52,750 nucleotides of DNA from positions 1 to 52,750 of the forward strand of contig NZ_JAGGNV010000062.1 in assembly GCF_018614955.1 (NCBI RefSeq). The letters are read 5' to 3'. This document shows positions 42,401 to 50,652 of the stretch, one piece after another (the first letter of the stretch is position 1; every line of letters starts with the position of its first letter). Origin of the DNA: Variovorax paradoxus. GTDB lineage: Bacteria > Pseudomonadota > Gammaproteobacteria > Burkholderiales > Burkholderiaceae_C. A program made the translations under genes and the position numbers. The notes beneath the pieces were generated by a model. It was not told the DNA's origin. It saw only the letters and a list, made by a program, of their open reading frames with translations, and made no database searches.

Positions 42401-43324
42401 ATGTGGAGCCTGAGCTTTCAGCCGCCGGAAATCATCGACGCCCGCGTGCTGACGCGGCTGCCCGATGCATTGCGCCAGCCGCATCGCACCGATTGGGTCG
42501 ATGCCAACAAGCCCGGCCATGTGACGGACAGCTTCCTCGAAGGGCCGGTGTTCGACCGAGCCGGCAACCTGTACGTCACCGACATTCCCTACGGCCGCAT
42601 CTTGCGCATCACGCCGGCGCTCGACTGGCAACTGGTCGTGCAGTACGAAGGCTGGCCCAACGGCATGGCGATCCATGCCGACGGCAGCCTCTGGATCGCC
42701 GACTACCGGCGCGGCATCCTGACGCTCGATGCGGCCAACGGCACGATCGAGCCCGTGCTCGCGCATCGCAACAGCGAGTCCTTCAAGGGCGTCAACGACC
42801 TGAGCTTCGATCTCGAGGGAGATCTTTATTTCACCGACCAGGGCCAGACCGGCCTGCACGATCCCACGGGCCGCGTCTATCGCCGCGGCACCGACGGCAA
42901 GCTGGACCTGCTGCTCGCCAACGCGCCCAGTCCCAACGGCATCGCCGTGAGCGAAGATGGCAAGCTGCTCTTCGTCGCCGTTACGCGCGGCAACCAGGTG
43001 TGGCGCGCGCCGCTGCTGCCGGACGGCAGCATTTCGAAGATGGGCGCCTTCCAGAGCTTCTTCGGCACCAGCGGGCCCGACGGCCTGGCGCTCGCGGAGG
43101 ACGGCAGCCTGGTGGTGGCGCATGCGAGCCTGGGCGGCGCCTTCGTGCTGAACGCACGCGGCGAGATCACGCACTTCGTGCGCAGTCCGGGCGGCCAGAC
43201 TGTCACCAACGTGGCGTTCAGGCCGGGAACACGGGAGCTGGTGATGACCGAATCGGCCACGGGCAGCGTGCTGGCGGCTGAGCTTCCTATGGCCGGCGCG
43301 CGGCTGTTTTCGCACCGGGGCTAG
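42401..43324 (+). CDS. SMP-30/gluconolactonase-family protein
   Basis: This 307-residue six-bladed beta-propeller has FLEGPVFDRAGNLYVTDIPY, DGSLWIADYRRGILTL, KGVNDLSFDLEGDLYFTDQG and SPNGIAVSEDGKLLFVAV, the repeats of SMP-30 lactonases that bind a divalent metal. The Glu/Asn metal ligands are in LEGPV and GVNDL. It probably hydrolyses a lactone feeding the same operon, the last gene of which it is. Its stop directly abuts the stop of the convergent chromate operon. Confidence 0.88.
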   Translation: MWSLSFQPPEIIDARVLTRLPDALRQPHRTDWVDANKPGHVTDSFLEGPVFDRAGNLYVTDIPYGRILRITPALDWQLVVQYEGWPNGMAIHADGSLWIADYRRGILTLDAANGTIEPVLAHRNSESFKGVNDLSFDLEGDLYFTDQGQTGLHDPTGRVYRRGTDGKLDLLLANAPSPNGIAVSEDGKLLFVAVTRGNQVWRAPLLPDGSISKMGAFQSFFGTSGPDGLALAEDGSLVVAHASLGGAFVLNARGEITHFVRSPGGQTVTNVAFRPGTRELVMTESATGSVLAAELPMAGARLFSHRG

Positions 43325-43780
43325 TCAAGCCATCCGCGGCGGCCAGTTATGGGTTTCGCCGCGCCCCTCCCGGCACCACGCGTACAGCGCGTCGTACATC
43401 ACCAGGCCGTGGCGCAGCATCTCGTGGTCGTCGGCAAACACGCGCGACAGGCCGAGCGAGATGGCGTACAGCCCCGCCGACTGCGGCGTGAGGTCCAGCC
43501 GCGAGGTGTCGGCGCCGCGAACGATGGCGGCCAGCTGCAGCAGCGACGGCTCGTCCAGGCGGTACTTCGCCAGGAAGGCGTCGAAGCTGCATAGCTCGCC
43601 GACATGGCTCATCTCCACCCCGGGGATGTCGTAGGGCGTGGCGCCGGTGTCCGCGGCGATGCGAAGCACCTCCGGCGCCGGCACGTAGAGGAACTCGGCC
43701 TCGCGGTCGACGAAGCGCAGGATCAGCCAGGGGCAGGCGATGCGGTCGATCTTCGGGCGTTCGCGGGTCACCCATTTCAT
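43325..43780 (-). CDS. Stand-alone ChrB C-terminal domain protein
   Basis: The 151-residue product is a chromate-resistance (ChrB C-terminal) domain with no N-terminal half: RPKIDRIACPWLILRFVDRE, AEFLYVPAPEVLRIAADTGA, VEMSHVGELCSFDAFLAKY. It is a clear relative of the C-terminal part of the chrB product at 45784-46740, so the operon carries this domain twice. The ATG at 43780 overlaps the stop of the SOD/rhodanese gene (ATGA). Function is unproven; it may modulate the regulator or take part in chromate sensing. Confidence 0.83.
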   Translation of the reverse strand: MKWVTRERPKIDRIACPWLILRFVDREAEFLYVPAPEVLRIAADTGATPYDIPGVEMSHVGELCSFDAFLAKYRLDEPSLLQLAAIVRGADTSRLDLTPQSAGLYAISLGLSRVFADDHEMLRHGLVMYDALYAWCREGRGETHNWPPRMA

Positions 43781-44403
43781 GATGTCGCTCCTTGCTTGCC
43801 TGGCTTGGCAGCGAGCGGTCGCCCGGCGCTCTGCCAGCCGTCGATACCACCGCGAAGGTAGCGCGCCTTCAGGCCCGCGGCGCGCAGGCGCATCGCGGTC
43901 GAACGCCCGACCTCGTGGCCGTAGACGCAGTAGACGACCACCTCGCGGTCGGTGGGCAATTCGCCGGCCCAATGGCCGACGGCGGCCGGGTCGCGCCAAC
44001 GGGCGCCGGGAATCATCGATGCCGCCTGTTCGAACGCGCCGGCGCGACGCACGTCGAGCAGCAAGGCGTCCGCGACCTCGTCCTGGCTCGCACCGAAGGG
44101 CTCGCTCGCCGCATGCACGGCCTCCTGGTAGCGCTCGTACACCGGATTCCAGTCGAGGGCGGCGATGAACGCTTCGATGTCTTCCTGCTTGTCGAAGGCC
44201 AGGATCGGTATGCCGTCGCCGGGATCGGCCGCCTGCTGATTGACGAGCGTGCCCTCGCGCGGCTGGAACATCAGCAGCACGGAGTTCGAAGCGCCACCGG
44301 GCGTCCTGGCCATCGCGATGAACTCCTCGCGCCAGCGTTCGACGCTGCCGAAATTGGCGGCCAGGGCCAGCGCCATCGGTGGGGGCAGTACGGATGCATC
44401 CAT
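43777..44403 (-). CDS. SOD-like domain fused to rhodanese (chromate operon)
   Basis: The 208-residue protein joins an N-terminal half (1-95) resembling the C-terminal part of Fe/Mn superoxide dismutase (MALALAANFGSVERWREEFI, GGASNSVLLMF) to a rhodanese domain (about 110-205) with active-site loop VYCVYGHEVGRS, nucleophile C159. The dismutase half lacks the usual WEHAY ligand string; only AFDKQED remains (D71), and the N-terminal ligand domain is absent. It is therefore unlikely to be an active SOD. ChrC- and ChrE-like functions in chromate operons are encoded by an SOD and a rhodanese, which suggests this is their degenerate fusion. Confidence 0.78.
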   Translation of the reverse strand: MDASVLPPPMALALAANFGSVERWREEFIAMARTPGGASNSVLLMFQPREGTLVNQQAADPGDGIPILAFDKQEDIEAFIAALDWNPVYERYQEAVHAASEPFGASQDEVADALLLDVRRAGAFEQAASMIPGARWRDPAAVGHWAGELPTDREVVVYCVYGHEVGRSTAMRLRAAGLKARYLRGGIDGWQSAGRPLAAKPGKQGATS

Positions 44404-44413
44404 GGAACTCTCC

Positions 44414-45787
44414 TCAGGGGAAAAGCAGAGGCCTGCCCAACGTGACGGCGAGCCCCGCCAGCGCGCAGGCGCCGAGCAGCGGCATCACGCCGAGCTTGAA
44501 GCGGAACAGGGCGATGGCCGCCGCCACGACGATGACGGCGGAGACGAGATCGAAGCGGCCGCCGAAGCCCTGCGGCCACAGCACGTGGTAGGCGAAGAAC
44601 AGCGCCAGGTTCAGGATCACGCCGACCACCGCCGCGGTGATCGCGGACAGCGGCGCGGTGAAGCCCAGCTTGCCGTGGGTCGATTCGACCAGCGGCCCGC
44701 CCGCCAGGATGAAGATAAAGGACGGCAGGAAGGTGAAGAAGGTGACCACCGTGGCAGCCAGTGCCCCGCCGAGGAACAGCGCATCGGATCCCAGCGCCTG
44801 CTTCGCCCAGCCGCCGACGAAGCCCACGAAGGCCACCACCATGATCAGCGGGCCCGGCGTCGTCTCGCCCAGGGCCAGGCCGTCGATCATCTGCGCGCCG
44901 CTCAGCCAATGGTGCTGCTCGACCGCGCCCTGGTAGACATAGGGCAGCACCGCATAGGCGCCGCCGAAGGTCAGCAGCGCCGCCTTGGTGAAGAACCAGC
45001 CCATTTGCGTGAGAGTGCCCTCGAGGCCCTGCATGGCGACGAGCGCGCCCATCGCGAGCGCCCATGCACCCAGCCCGATGGCCAGCAGCTTCGCCAGATG
45101 GCTGCGCGAGAAGCGCGCATGCGCCGGCGTCGGCGTGTCGTCATCGATCAGCGCCGGCCCGTAGCCCTGCTGTCCGCCGTTCTCGCCGCCGCCGAGCGCG
45201 AACACCGCGGGCGCCCAGCGCGCGCCGAAGTGGCCGATCAGCCCGGCCGCGAGCACGATGGCCGGGAAGGGCGTGTCGAAAGCGAAGATGGCCACGAAGG
45301 CCGCCGCCGCGATGCCCCACATCCAGGGGTTCTTGAGCGCGCGCGTGCCGATGCGGTGCGCCGCGTGCAGCACCAGCGCCGTCACGGCCGGCTTGATGCC
45401 GTAGAAGATGCCGGCCACCAGCGGCACGTCGCCGAAGCGCAGGTAGATCCACGACAGCGCGATCAGGATGAAGAGCGAAGGCAGCACGAACAAGGCGCCG
45501 GCGACGATGCCGCCCCAGGTCCGGTGCATCAGCCAGCCGATGTAGGTGGCCAACTGCTGGGCCTCCGGACCGGGCAGCAGCATGCAGTAGTTGAGCGCGT
45601 GCAGAAATCGCTTCTCGCTGATCCAGCGCCGACGCTCGACCAGCTCGGTGTGCATGATCGCGATCTGCCCCGCTGGCCCGCCGAAGCTGATGAAGCCGAG
45701 CTTGAGCCAGAAGCGGAAGGCCTCGCCGAAGCTGACGGGGTCGGGCCTGGCGATCGCCTCGCCCGTTTTCTCCAAAGTGGCGCTCAC
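44414..45787 (-). CDS. chrA: Chromate transporter ChrA
   Basis: This 457-residue CHR-superfamily exporter expels chromate from the cytoplasm. It has two homologous halves, each opening with a segment like FWLKLGFISFGGPAGQIAIM (near 25) and FTKAALLTFGGAYAVLPYVY (near 250), and a GALALGETTPGP-type loop in each. PGPEAQQLATYIG and LGETTPGPLIMV are the CHR motifs. The GTG start at 45787 overlaps the chrB stop (GTGA), so translation is coupled. The SOD/rhodanese gene starts 10 bases downstream. Confidence 0.94.
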   Translation of the reverse strand: MSATLEKTGEAIARPDPVSFGEAFRFWLKLGFISFGGPAGQIAIMHTELVERRRWISEKRFLHALNYCMLLPGPEAQQLATYIGWLMHRTWGGIVAGALFVLPSLFILIALSWIYLRFGDVPLVAGIFYGIKPAVTALVLHAAHRIGTRALKNPWMWGIAAAAFVAIFAFDTPFPAIVLAAGLIGHFGARWAPAVFALGGGENGGQQGYGPALIDDDTPTPAHARFSRSHLAKLLAIGLGAWALAMGALVAMQGLEGTLTQMGWFFTKAALLTFGGAYAVLPYVYQGAVEQHHWLSGAQMIDGLALGETTPGPLIMVVAFVGFVGGWAKQALGSDALFLGGALAATVVTFFTFLPSFIFILAGGPLVESTHGKLGFTAPLSAITAAVVGVILNLALFFAYHVLWPQGFGGRFDLVSAVIVVAAAIALFRFKLGVMPLLGACALAGLAVTLGRPLLFP

Positions 45788-46728
45788 GAAGATGCTCCCG
45801 GCGCCGCATACAGCGCATCGAATACGGCCGCCGCGGCGGCGATCAGCTTGTCGTCCTTGGCGTGCACTTCGCGCAGGCCGCCCAGTACCGCTTCCAGCCC
45901 GGCCGCTTCGGGCACGGGGATGCCGCCGACGTCGAGATAGTGCACCGCGCCGGCGACGCGCTGCAGCCTCGGATCGGATTCCAGGCCGAAACTCGCGGCC
46001 ATCACTTCGAAGGTGACGCGCGTCCCGACGTGGGTGAAGCGTGCGCCGTCGTAGTCGAAGCCGATGGCGCCGCGCGGCGTGCGAACCGGGGTGCGGCCCC
46101 CGTCCAGCCAGACGAACTCGGCCGCTGGGTCGATGAAACGCCGCACCAGCCAGGCGCAGGCCAGCCGGTCCACCCACGGGCGCGCGCGGGTGGCCCAGCG
46201 CTTGCCCTGGAACCGGGCCCGATCCAGCCGCTCGATGCCGTCGTTCGGGCGCGGCTGCGGTTCGCCCTTGGAGAACCTGGCGTCGAGCGTGCGCCGCAGC
46301 GCCAGCAGTTCGGACTCGGCCTGTTCGGCGGCCGGGCCGGGGTAGTAGTCGATGCCGCGCAAGGCCTGCAGCGCGTCGGCGACGCCGCGCAGCCGGCGCC
46401 TGGCCTCGGTTTCGGCCAGGCCTTCGAGTTCGAGCTGCAGCGCCGTCGCGGTTTCGCGCCACTGCGCATAGGCATCGGTGCGATCGAACTGCGCCAACAC
46501 CTCGACGCGCTGGGCTTCGTCGCGCGGCGACAGCGTCATCACCGACGCCGTGCCGCCGTGCGCGCGCACCTCGGCGGCCAGGGACTCCAGGATCGATGCG
46601 TGCGTGTCGGGCAGCAGGTAGGCGCCGTCGCGCAGCGACGCGCACCCCAGCGCCTTGAGTGCCCGCCAGATGCGCAGGCGCACCGCGTTCGGCTGGGTCG
46701 GAAGGGTGACGATCAGGATGGCCCACAT
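45784..46728 (-). CDS. chrB: Chromate resistance regulator ChrB
   Basis: This protein is needed for chromate-induced expression of chrA in studied species. The N-terminus reads MWAILIVTLPTQPNAVRLRI, with RALKALGCASLRDGAYLLPD. The C-terminal half (from about 180) has the CHR-associated domain WVDRLACAWLVRRFIDPAAE and FTHVGTRVTFEVMAASFGLE. I prefer the ATG at 46728 (314 residues) to one 12 bases upstream at 46740, because the latter lies inside a palindrome covering the -10 box. No ribosome site is seen for either, in line with a leaderless start. Confidence 0.85.
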   Translation of the reverse strand: MWAILIVTLPTQPNAVRLRIWRALKALGCASLRDGAYLLPDTHASILESLAAEVRAHGGTASVMTLSPRDEAQRVEVLAQFDRTDAYAQWRETATALQLELEGLAETEARRRLRGVADALQALRGIDYYPGPAAEQAESELLALRRTLDARFSKGEPQPRPNDGIERLDRARFQGKRWATRARPWVDRLACAWLVRRFIDPAAEFVWLDGGRTPVRTPRGAIGFDYDGARFTHVGTRVTFEVMAASFGLESDPRLQRVAGAVHYLDVGGIPVPEAAGLEAVLGGLREVHAKDDKLIAAAAAVFDALYAAPGASS

Positions 46729-46733
46729 GAAGA

Positions 46734-46764
46734 GTAGCATATGCTACAAACAATGTAGTATCAA
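46734..46764 (-). promoter_or_regulatory. chrB promoter with overlapping palindromes
   Basis: GTAGCAT-ATGCTAC (46734-46747) is a perfect 14-bp palindrome. CTACA (46744-46748) and TGTAG (46754-46758) form a second inverted repeat overlapping it. On the minus strand TTGATA (46764-46759) is a good -35, and TATGCT (46741-46736), 17 bases on, is a -10. It ends 7 bases before the ATG at 46728, so the transcript may begin at or next to the start codon. The palindromes cover spacer and -10, a likely autoregulatory site. Confidence 0.65.
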
Positions 46765-46826
46765 TATCAAAATTCGGAGCTTGAGATTGGTGGCGCCGGC
46801 AGCGCATGCATCATTGACGCCCCGCC

Positions 46827-47786
46827 ATGGACAGACTCAAACAGCTCGAATCTTTCGTCGCCATCGCCACCCGCGGCAGCCTCACGGCCGCCGCCAAGGC
46901 CGAGGGCGTGGCGCCGGCGATCATGGGCCGGCGCCTCGATGCGCTGGAAGAGCGGCTGGGCGTCAAGCTGCTCTTGCGCACCACGCGCCGCATCACGCTC
47001 ACGCACGAGGGCAGCGCCTTCCTCGAGGACTGCCAGCGCCTGCTGGTCGAGCTCGCGAATGCCGAGGCCAGCGTGAGCGCCGGCGGCGTCAAGGCCGCCG
47101 GCCACCTGCGCGTGACGGCGCCGGCGGGCTTCGGCCGGCGCCATGTCGCGCCGCTGGTGCCGCGCTTCCACGCGCTGCACCCGGAGGTCACGATCTCGCT
47201 CAACCTCAGCGACCGCGTGATCGACGTGGCGGGCGAGAGCTACGACTGCGCCGTGCGCGTGGGCGACCTGCCGGACTCCTCGCTGGTGAGCCTGCGCCTC
47301 GCCGACAACCGTCGCCGCTGCGTCGCCACGCCCGAGTTCGTGCGCCGGCATGGCGCGCCGCGGCATCCGGGCGAGCTGGCGCGCTTCGCCTGCCTCAGCC
47401 TGTCGAGCGACGCCTCGCAGACCCGCGGCTGGACCTTTCGCGTGCCGACCGCGGGCGGCGAGCACGAAGTGATCTACCTCAAGCCGACCGGCCCGCTCGA
47501 TTGCTCCGACGGCCAGGTGCTGCACGACTGGTGCCTGGCCGGCCACGGCATCGCCTGGCGCAGCACCTGGGAGGTGGAGGCCGAGATCGACGCCGGCCTG
47601 CTGGTGCCGCTGCTCGACGAGTTCGCGGCGCCGCCCAACGGCATCTACGCGGTGTTCCCCAACGCCAAGCACCTGCCGCTGCGGGTTCGGCTTTGGCTCG
47701 ATTTTCTGAAGGCGCAGTACGCGCGGCCGGAGTTCTGGGGCGGCACAATCGCTGCGCAGTCGAAACAACAGGAAGAACCACGATGA
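46827..47786 (+). CDS. LysR-family transcriptional regulator
   Basis: This 319-residue regulator has a typical winged helix (MDRLKQLESFVAIATRGSLT, AAAKAEGVAPAIMGRRLDAL) and an effector domain (HVAPLVPRFHALHPEVTISL). It belongs to the CrgA-like group by its start. It is divergent from chrB with 98 bases between starts, but the start of an operon with a DUF2214 gene also lies downstream. Its stop overlaps the DUF2214 start (ATGA), so it travels with that gene rather than with chrB. Target unknown. Confidence 0.88.
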   Translation: MDRLKQLESFVAIATRGSLTAAAKAEGVAPAIMGRRLDALEERLGVKLLLRTTRRITLTHEGSAFLEDCQRLLVELANAEASVSAGGVKAAGHLRVTAPAGFGRRHVAPLVPRFHALHPEVTISLNLSDRVIDVAGESYDCAVRVGDLPDSSLVSLRLADNRRRCVATPEFVRRHGAPRHPGELARFACLSLSSDASQTRGWTFRVPTAGGEHEVIYLKPTGPLDCSDGQVLHDWCLAGHGIAWRSTWEVEAEIDAGLLVPLLDEFAAPPNGIYAVFPNAKHLPLRVRLWLDFLKAQYARPEFWGGTIAAQSKQQEEPR

Positions 47787-48241
47787 CCCTCGAAGCGATC
47801 CTTGCCTACCTGCACATCCTGGCCATTCTCACGATGGTGGTCTTCATCTCGAGCGAAGCCGCGCTGTGCCGCGTGCAGTGGCTCAATGCCGCGGTGGTCG
47901 AGCGCCTCGCCAAGGTCGACATGGTCTACGGGCTCGCTGCCATCGCCGTGCTCGCGACCGGCGTCGCGCGCACCTGGTGGGGCATGAAGGGCACCGCCTG
48001 GTACTGGACCAATCCGCTGCTGCACGTGAAGCTCACGCTCTTCATCATCATCGGCGTGACCTCGATCTTCCCGACGCTGACCTACCTCCGCTGGCGCAAG
48101 ACGCTGCGTTCCACCGGCACCCTGCCGAGCGAGGCCGAGATCAAGAAGACCCGTCGGCTGGTGATGATCCAGGCGCACCTGCTCGTGCTGATCCCGCTGG
48201 TCGCCGTGTTCCTGGCGCGCGGCTTCGGCGCAAGAGGCTGA
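47783..48241 (+). CDS. DUF2214 integral membrane protein
   Basis: The 152-residue protein has four membrane helices: LAYLHILAILTMVVFISSEA, MVYGLAAIAVLATGVARTWW, VKLTLFIIIGVTSIFPTLTY and AHLLVLIPLVAVFLARGF. They match the DUF2214 family, with the HILAILTMVVF string at the N-terminus. The role is unknown. It overlaps the LysR stop by ATGA, and the membrane-fused synthase-like gene starts 7 bases later, so the three are probably an operon. Confidence 0.8.
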   Translation: MTLEAILAYLHILAILTMVVFISSEAALCRVQWLNAAVVERLAKVDMVYGLAAIAVLATGVARTWWGMKGTAWYWTNPLLHVKLTLFIIIGVTSIFPTLTYLRWRKTLRSTGTLPSEAEIKKTRRLVMIQAHLLVLIPLVAVFLARGFGARG

Positions 48242-48248
48242 AGCGCCG

Positions 48249-50300
48249 ATGGGGCCGGGCAGCGTCAAGGCACTGTTCGCCGGCACCATCTTCGCCAGTG
48301 CCTTCCTGCTGTTCCTGGTCCAGCCGCTGATCGCCAAGCAGATCCTGCCCTGGTTCGGCGGCTCTGCTGCGGTGTGGTCGATCTGCATGGTGTTCTTCCA
48401 GGTCGTGCTGCTGGCAGGCTATGCCTACTCGGACTGGATCACGCGCCGGCTCGGCGTGCGTGCGCAGGCGCGGCTGCACGTCGCGCTGCTGCTCGCGAGC
48501 CTCGCCTTCCTGCCGATCGTGACCAGCGCGCATTGGAAGCCGAGCGGGACCGAAGACCCGACGCTGTGGATCCTCGGCCTGCTCGTCGGCACCATCGGGC
48601 TGCCGTATTTCCTGCTTTCCACCACCGGGCCGCTGGTGCAGTCCTGGGTCGCGCGCACGCCCTGGGGCGCGCAGGTCTACCGCTATTTTTCGCTCTCGAA
48701 CCTGGCCTCGCTGGTCTCGCTCCTGAGCTATCCGCTTTTGATCGAACCGCGCAGCACGCTGCTGCACCAGGCCTGGGGCTGGTCGGCAGGCTATGCCGTG
48801 TTCGTGCTGCTGTGTGCGGGCACCACGCTGTATGTTTCGCGGAAGTGGGCCACGGCCACGCAGGCGGTGGCCGCGCCGGCCGCTGCCGCTGCGCCGGCCG
48901 CTGCCGCTGCGCCGGCCGCGAAGCCGCGCGGCACGGACTACCTGCTCTGGCTCGCGCTGCCCGCGCTCGGTTCGTGGCTGCTGCTCGCCATCACCAACCA
49001 CATCACGCAGAACGTGGCGGCCATCCCTTTCCTGTGGGTGCTGCCGCTGTCGGTCTACCTGCTGACCTTCGTGCTCACCTTCGAGAGCGACCGCTGGTAC
49101 CGTCGCCGCGTGTTCCTGCCGCTGGCCGCGGCGATGCTCCTGCTGTGCGCCTTCGGGTTGCAGCACCGCATCGGCACCAACATCAAGACCGCGCTGCCGA
49201 TCTACGTCGCCGGCCTGTTCGCCCTGTGCATGTTCCTGCACGGAGAGATGGCCCGCATGCGTCCCGCGGCGGCCTGGCTCACGCGCTTCTACCTGATGCT
49301 CTCGCTCGGCGGCGCCATCGGCGGAGTGAGCGTGGGGCTGGTCGCACCGCATGTCTTGCCCGCCTACTACGAACTGGGCATCGGCCTCGTGCTGTGCGCG
49401 CTGGTTGCTGCCGCGCTGTGGCGCCGCAAGCGCATCGCCATCGCGGCCTCGCTGGCGCTGGCCGGTTGCTGCGCCTGGTTCTTCGTACAGCAGGTGAAGA
49501 GCGATGCGGTCGGCATTTTTCGCATGGAGCGCAATTTCTACGGCGCGCTGCTCACCACGGAAACGCGCAGCGGTGCGAAGGGCGCGATGCGCAAGCTCTA
49601 TCACGGCTCGATCAAGCACGGCGAGCAGTACCTCGCGCCCGCATTGCGCCGCGAGCCAACGACTTACTACGGGCCCACCTCAGGTATCGGACGCGCGATC
49701 GCCGCCGCGCCGGCGGGCCCGCGCCGCGTCGGGCTGATCGGCCTCGGCACCGGCACGCTGGCGGTCTACGGCCGGCCGGGCGACGTCTACCGCTTCTATG
49801 AGATCAACCCACTGGTCTTCGAGCTGGCCGATCGCGAGTTCAGCTTCCTGGCCGACAGCGCGGCTCGCATCGAGCGGGTGCTGGGCGATGCCCGGCTCGC
49901 GCTGGAGCGCGAGAGCCCACAGCGCTTCGACGTGCTCGCGGTCGATGCCTTCTCGGGCGACTCGATACCCATTCACCTGATCACGGCAGAGGCGATGGAT
50001 GTCTATCTGCGCCACATGCAGCCCGGCGGCGTGATCGCCTTCCATGTAAGCAACCGCTACCTGGCCCTGGGGCCGGTGGTCGACAAGATCGCGCGCGCCA
50101 AGGGCCTGCACGCGGCGCTGGTGGTGGACCAGCCAGACAAATCGACGAGCCTGCACGAGACCGACTGGGTGCTGGTGTCGCGCGACCCGCAGGCCTTGGT
50201 GCGCGATCCGATCCGCGGCGCCACTTCCGTCCTCGAGCCGATCCCGGGCCTCGAGCCCTGGACCGACGACTTCAACAACCTCTTCAGTGTGCTGAAGTAA
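48249..50300 (+). CDS. Membrane-fused spermidine-synthase-like protein
   Basis: The 683-residue protein has about 10 membrane helices in its first 430 residues (FAGTIFASAFLLFLVQPLIA; YFLLSTTGPLVQSW; LWLALPALGSWLLLAIT) and a C-terminal SAM-binding fold like spermidine synthase. The fold shows GLIGLGTGTLAVYG near 494-507, YEINPLVFELADREFSFL, GDARLALERESPQRFDVLAV and DAFSGDSIPIHL near 566. Residues for putrescine binding are not obvious, so aminopropyl transfer is not certain. An Ala/Pro linker made of 18-bp repeats lies near residue 210-222. Substrate and partner are unknown. Confidence 0.82.
   Translation: MGPGSVKALFAGTIFASAFLLFLVQPLIAKQILPWFGGSAAVWSICMVFFQVVLLAGYAYSDWITRRLGVRAQARLHVALLLASLAFLPIVTSAHWKPSGTEDPTLWILGLLVGTIGLPYFLLSTTGPLVQSWVARTPWGAQVYRYFSLSNLASLVSLLSYPLLIEPRSTLLHQAWGWSAGYAVFVLLCAGTTLYVSRKWATATQAVAAPAAAAAPAAAAAPAAKPRGTDYLLWLALPALGSWLLLAITNHITQNVAAIPFLWVLPLSVYLLTFVLTFESDRWYRRRVFLPLAAAMLLLCAFGLQHRIGTNIKTALPIYVAGLFALCMFLHGEMARMRPAAAWLTRFYLMLSLGGAIGGVSVGLVAPHVLPAYYELGIGLVLCALVAAALWRRKRIAIAASLALAGCCAWFFVQQVKSDAVGIFRMERNFYGALLTTETRSGAKGAMRKLYHGSIKHGEQYLAPALRREPTTYYGPTSGIGRAIAAAPAGPRRVGLIGLGTGTLAVYGRPGDVYRFYEINPLVFELADREFSFLADSAARIERVLGDARLALERESPQRFDVLAVDAFSGDSIPIHLITAEAMDVYLRHMQPGGVIAFHVSNRYLALGPVVDKIARAKGLHAALVVDQPDKSTSLHETDWVLVSRDPQALVRDPIRGATSVLEPIPGLEPWTDDFNNLFSVLK
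48873..48918 (+). repeat. 18-bp tandem repeat encoding an Ala/Pro linker
   Basis: The unit GCGCCGGCCGCTGCCGCT is present 2.5 times in a row (48873-48890, 48891-48908, then a partial copy). It is in frame with the membrane-fused synthase gene, giving APAAAA per unit. It lies in a cytoplasmic or periplasmic loop, so unit number may vary without harm. Confidence 0.85.
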
Positions 50301-50301
50301 C

Positions 50302-50338
50302 AAAAAACCCCGCGCGGCCGAAGCCGGCGGGGTCTTTA
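50302..50338. terminator. Bidirectional terminator between the synthase-like and psiF genes
   Basis: CCCCGC (from 50308) and GCGGGG (to 50332) enclose CGGC-CGAA-GCCG with one bulged base. On the plus strand TCTTT follows. On the minus strand the stem is followed by TTTTTTG, so it should stop psiF transcription strongly and the plus-strand operon moderately. Confidence 0.85.
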
Positions 50339-50355
50339 TGGATCAGAGGCTGCGC

Positions 50356-50652
50356 TCAGGCGGCCGGCTTGGCCGAGAGGCATTCCTTCATGAAGGCCTT
50401 GCGCTCGTCGCCCTTCAGGGCCTTGGCCTTGGGGTCGGCATTGCAGCTCTTCATCTTGTCCTGCTGCGTCACCGGCTTGGCCGAGAGGCAGGTCTTCATG
50501 AAGGCCTTGCGCTCGTCGCCCTTCTTGTCGCCGGCATCCTTGTTGCAGGTCGCCATCTTGCTTTGCTGGGCCGTGGGGGCCTTGTCCTGCGCGTGCGCGA
50601 CGCCGAGGGAGAGACAGGTGGCCACGGCAAACAGGGAGAGAAGCTTCTTCAT
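50356..50652 (-). CDS. psiF: PsiF-repeat protein
   Basis: The 98-residue protein has a signal peptide (MKKLLSLFAVATCLSLGVAH, cut after AQ) and two PsiF repeats, MATCNKDAGDKKGDERKAFM-KTCL and MKSCNADPKAKALKGDERKA-FMKECL, each with two cysteines. psiF is induced by phosphate starvation in E. coli, but its role is unknown. It is divergent from argS, and a GTGACAG string (50679-50685) upstream could be half of a Pho box. A bidirectional terminator follows. Confidence 0.9.
   Translation of the reverse strand: MKKLLSLFAVATCLSLGVAHAQDKAPTAQQSKMATCNKDAGDKKGDERKAFMKTCLSAKPVTQQDKMKSCNADPKAKALKGDERKAFMKECLSAKPAA

Noticed and set aside
46729..46740. ATG start at 46740 for chrB
   Set aside because: It falls within the palindrome covering the -10, and the conserved start MWAIL is at 46728.
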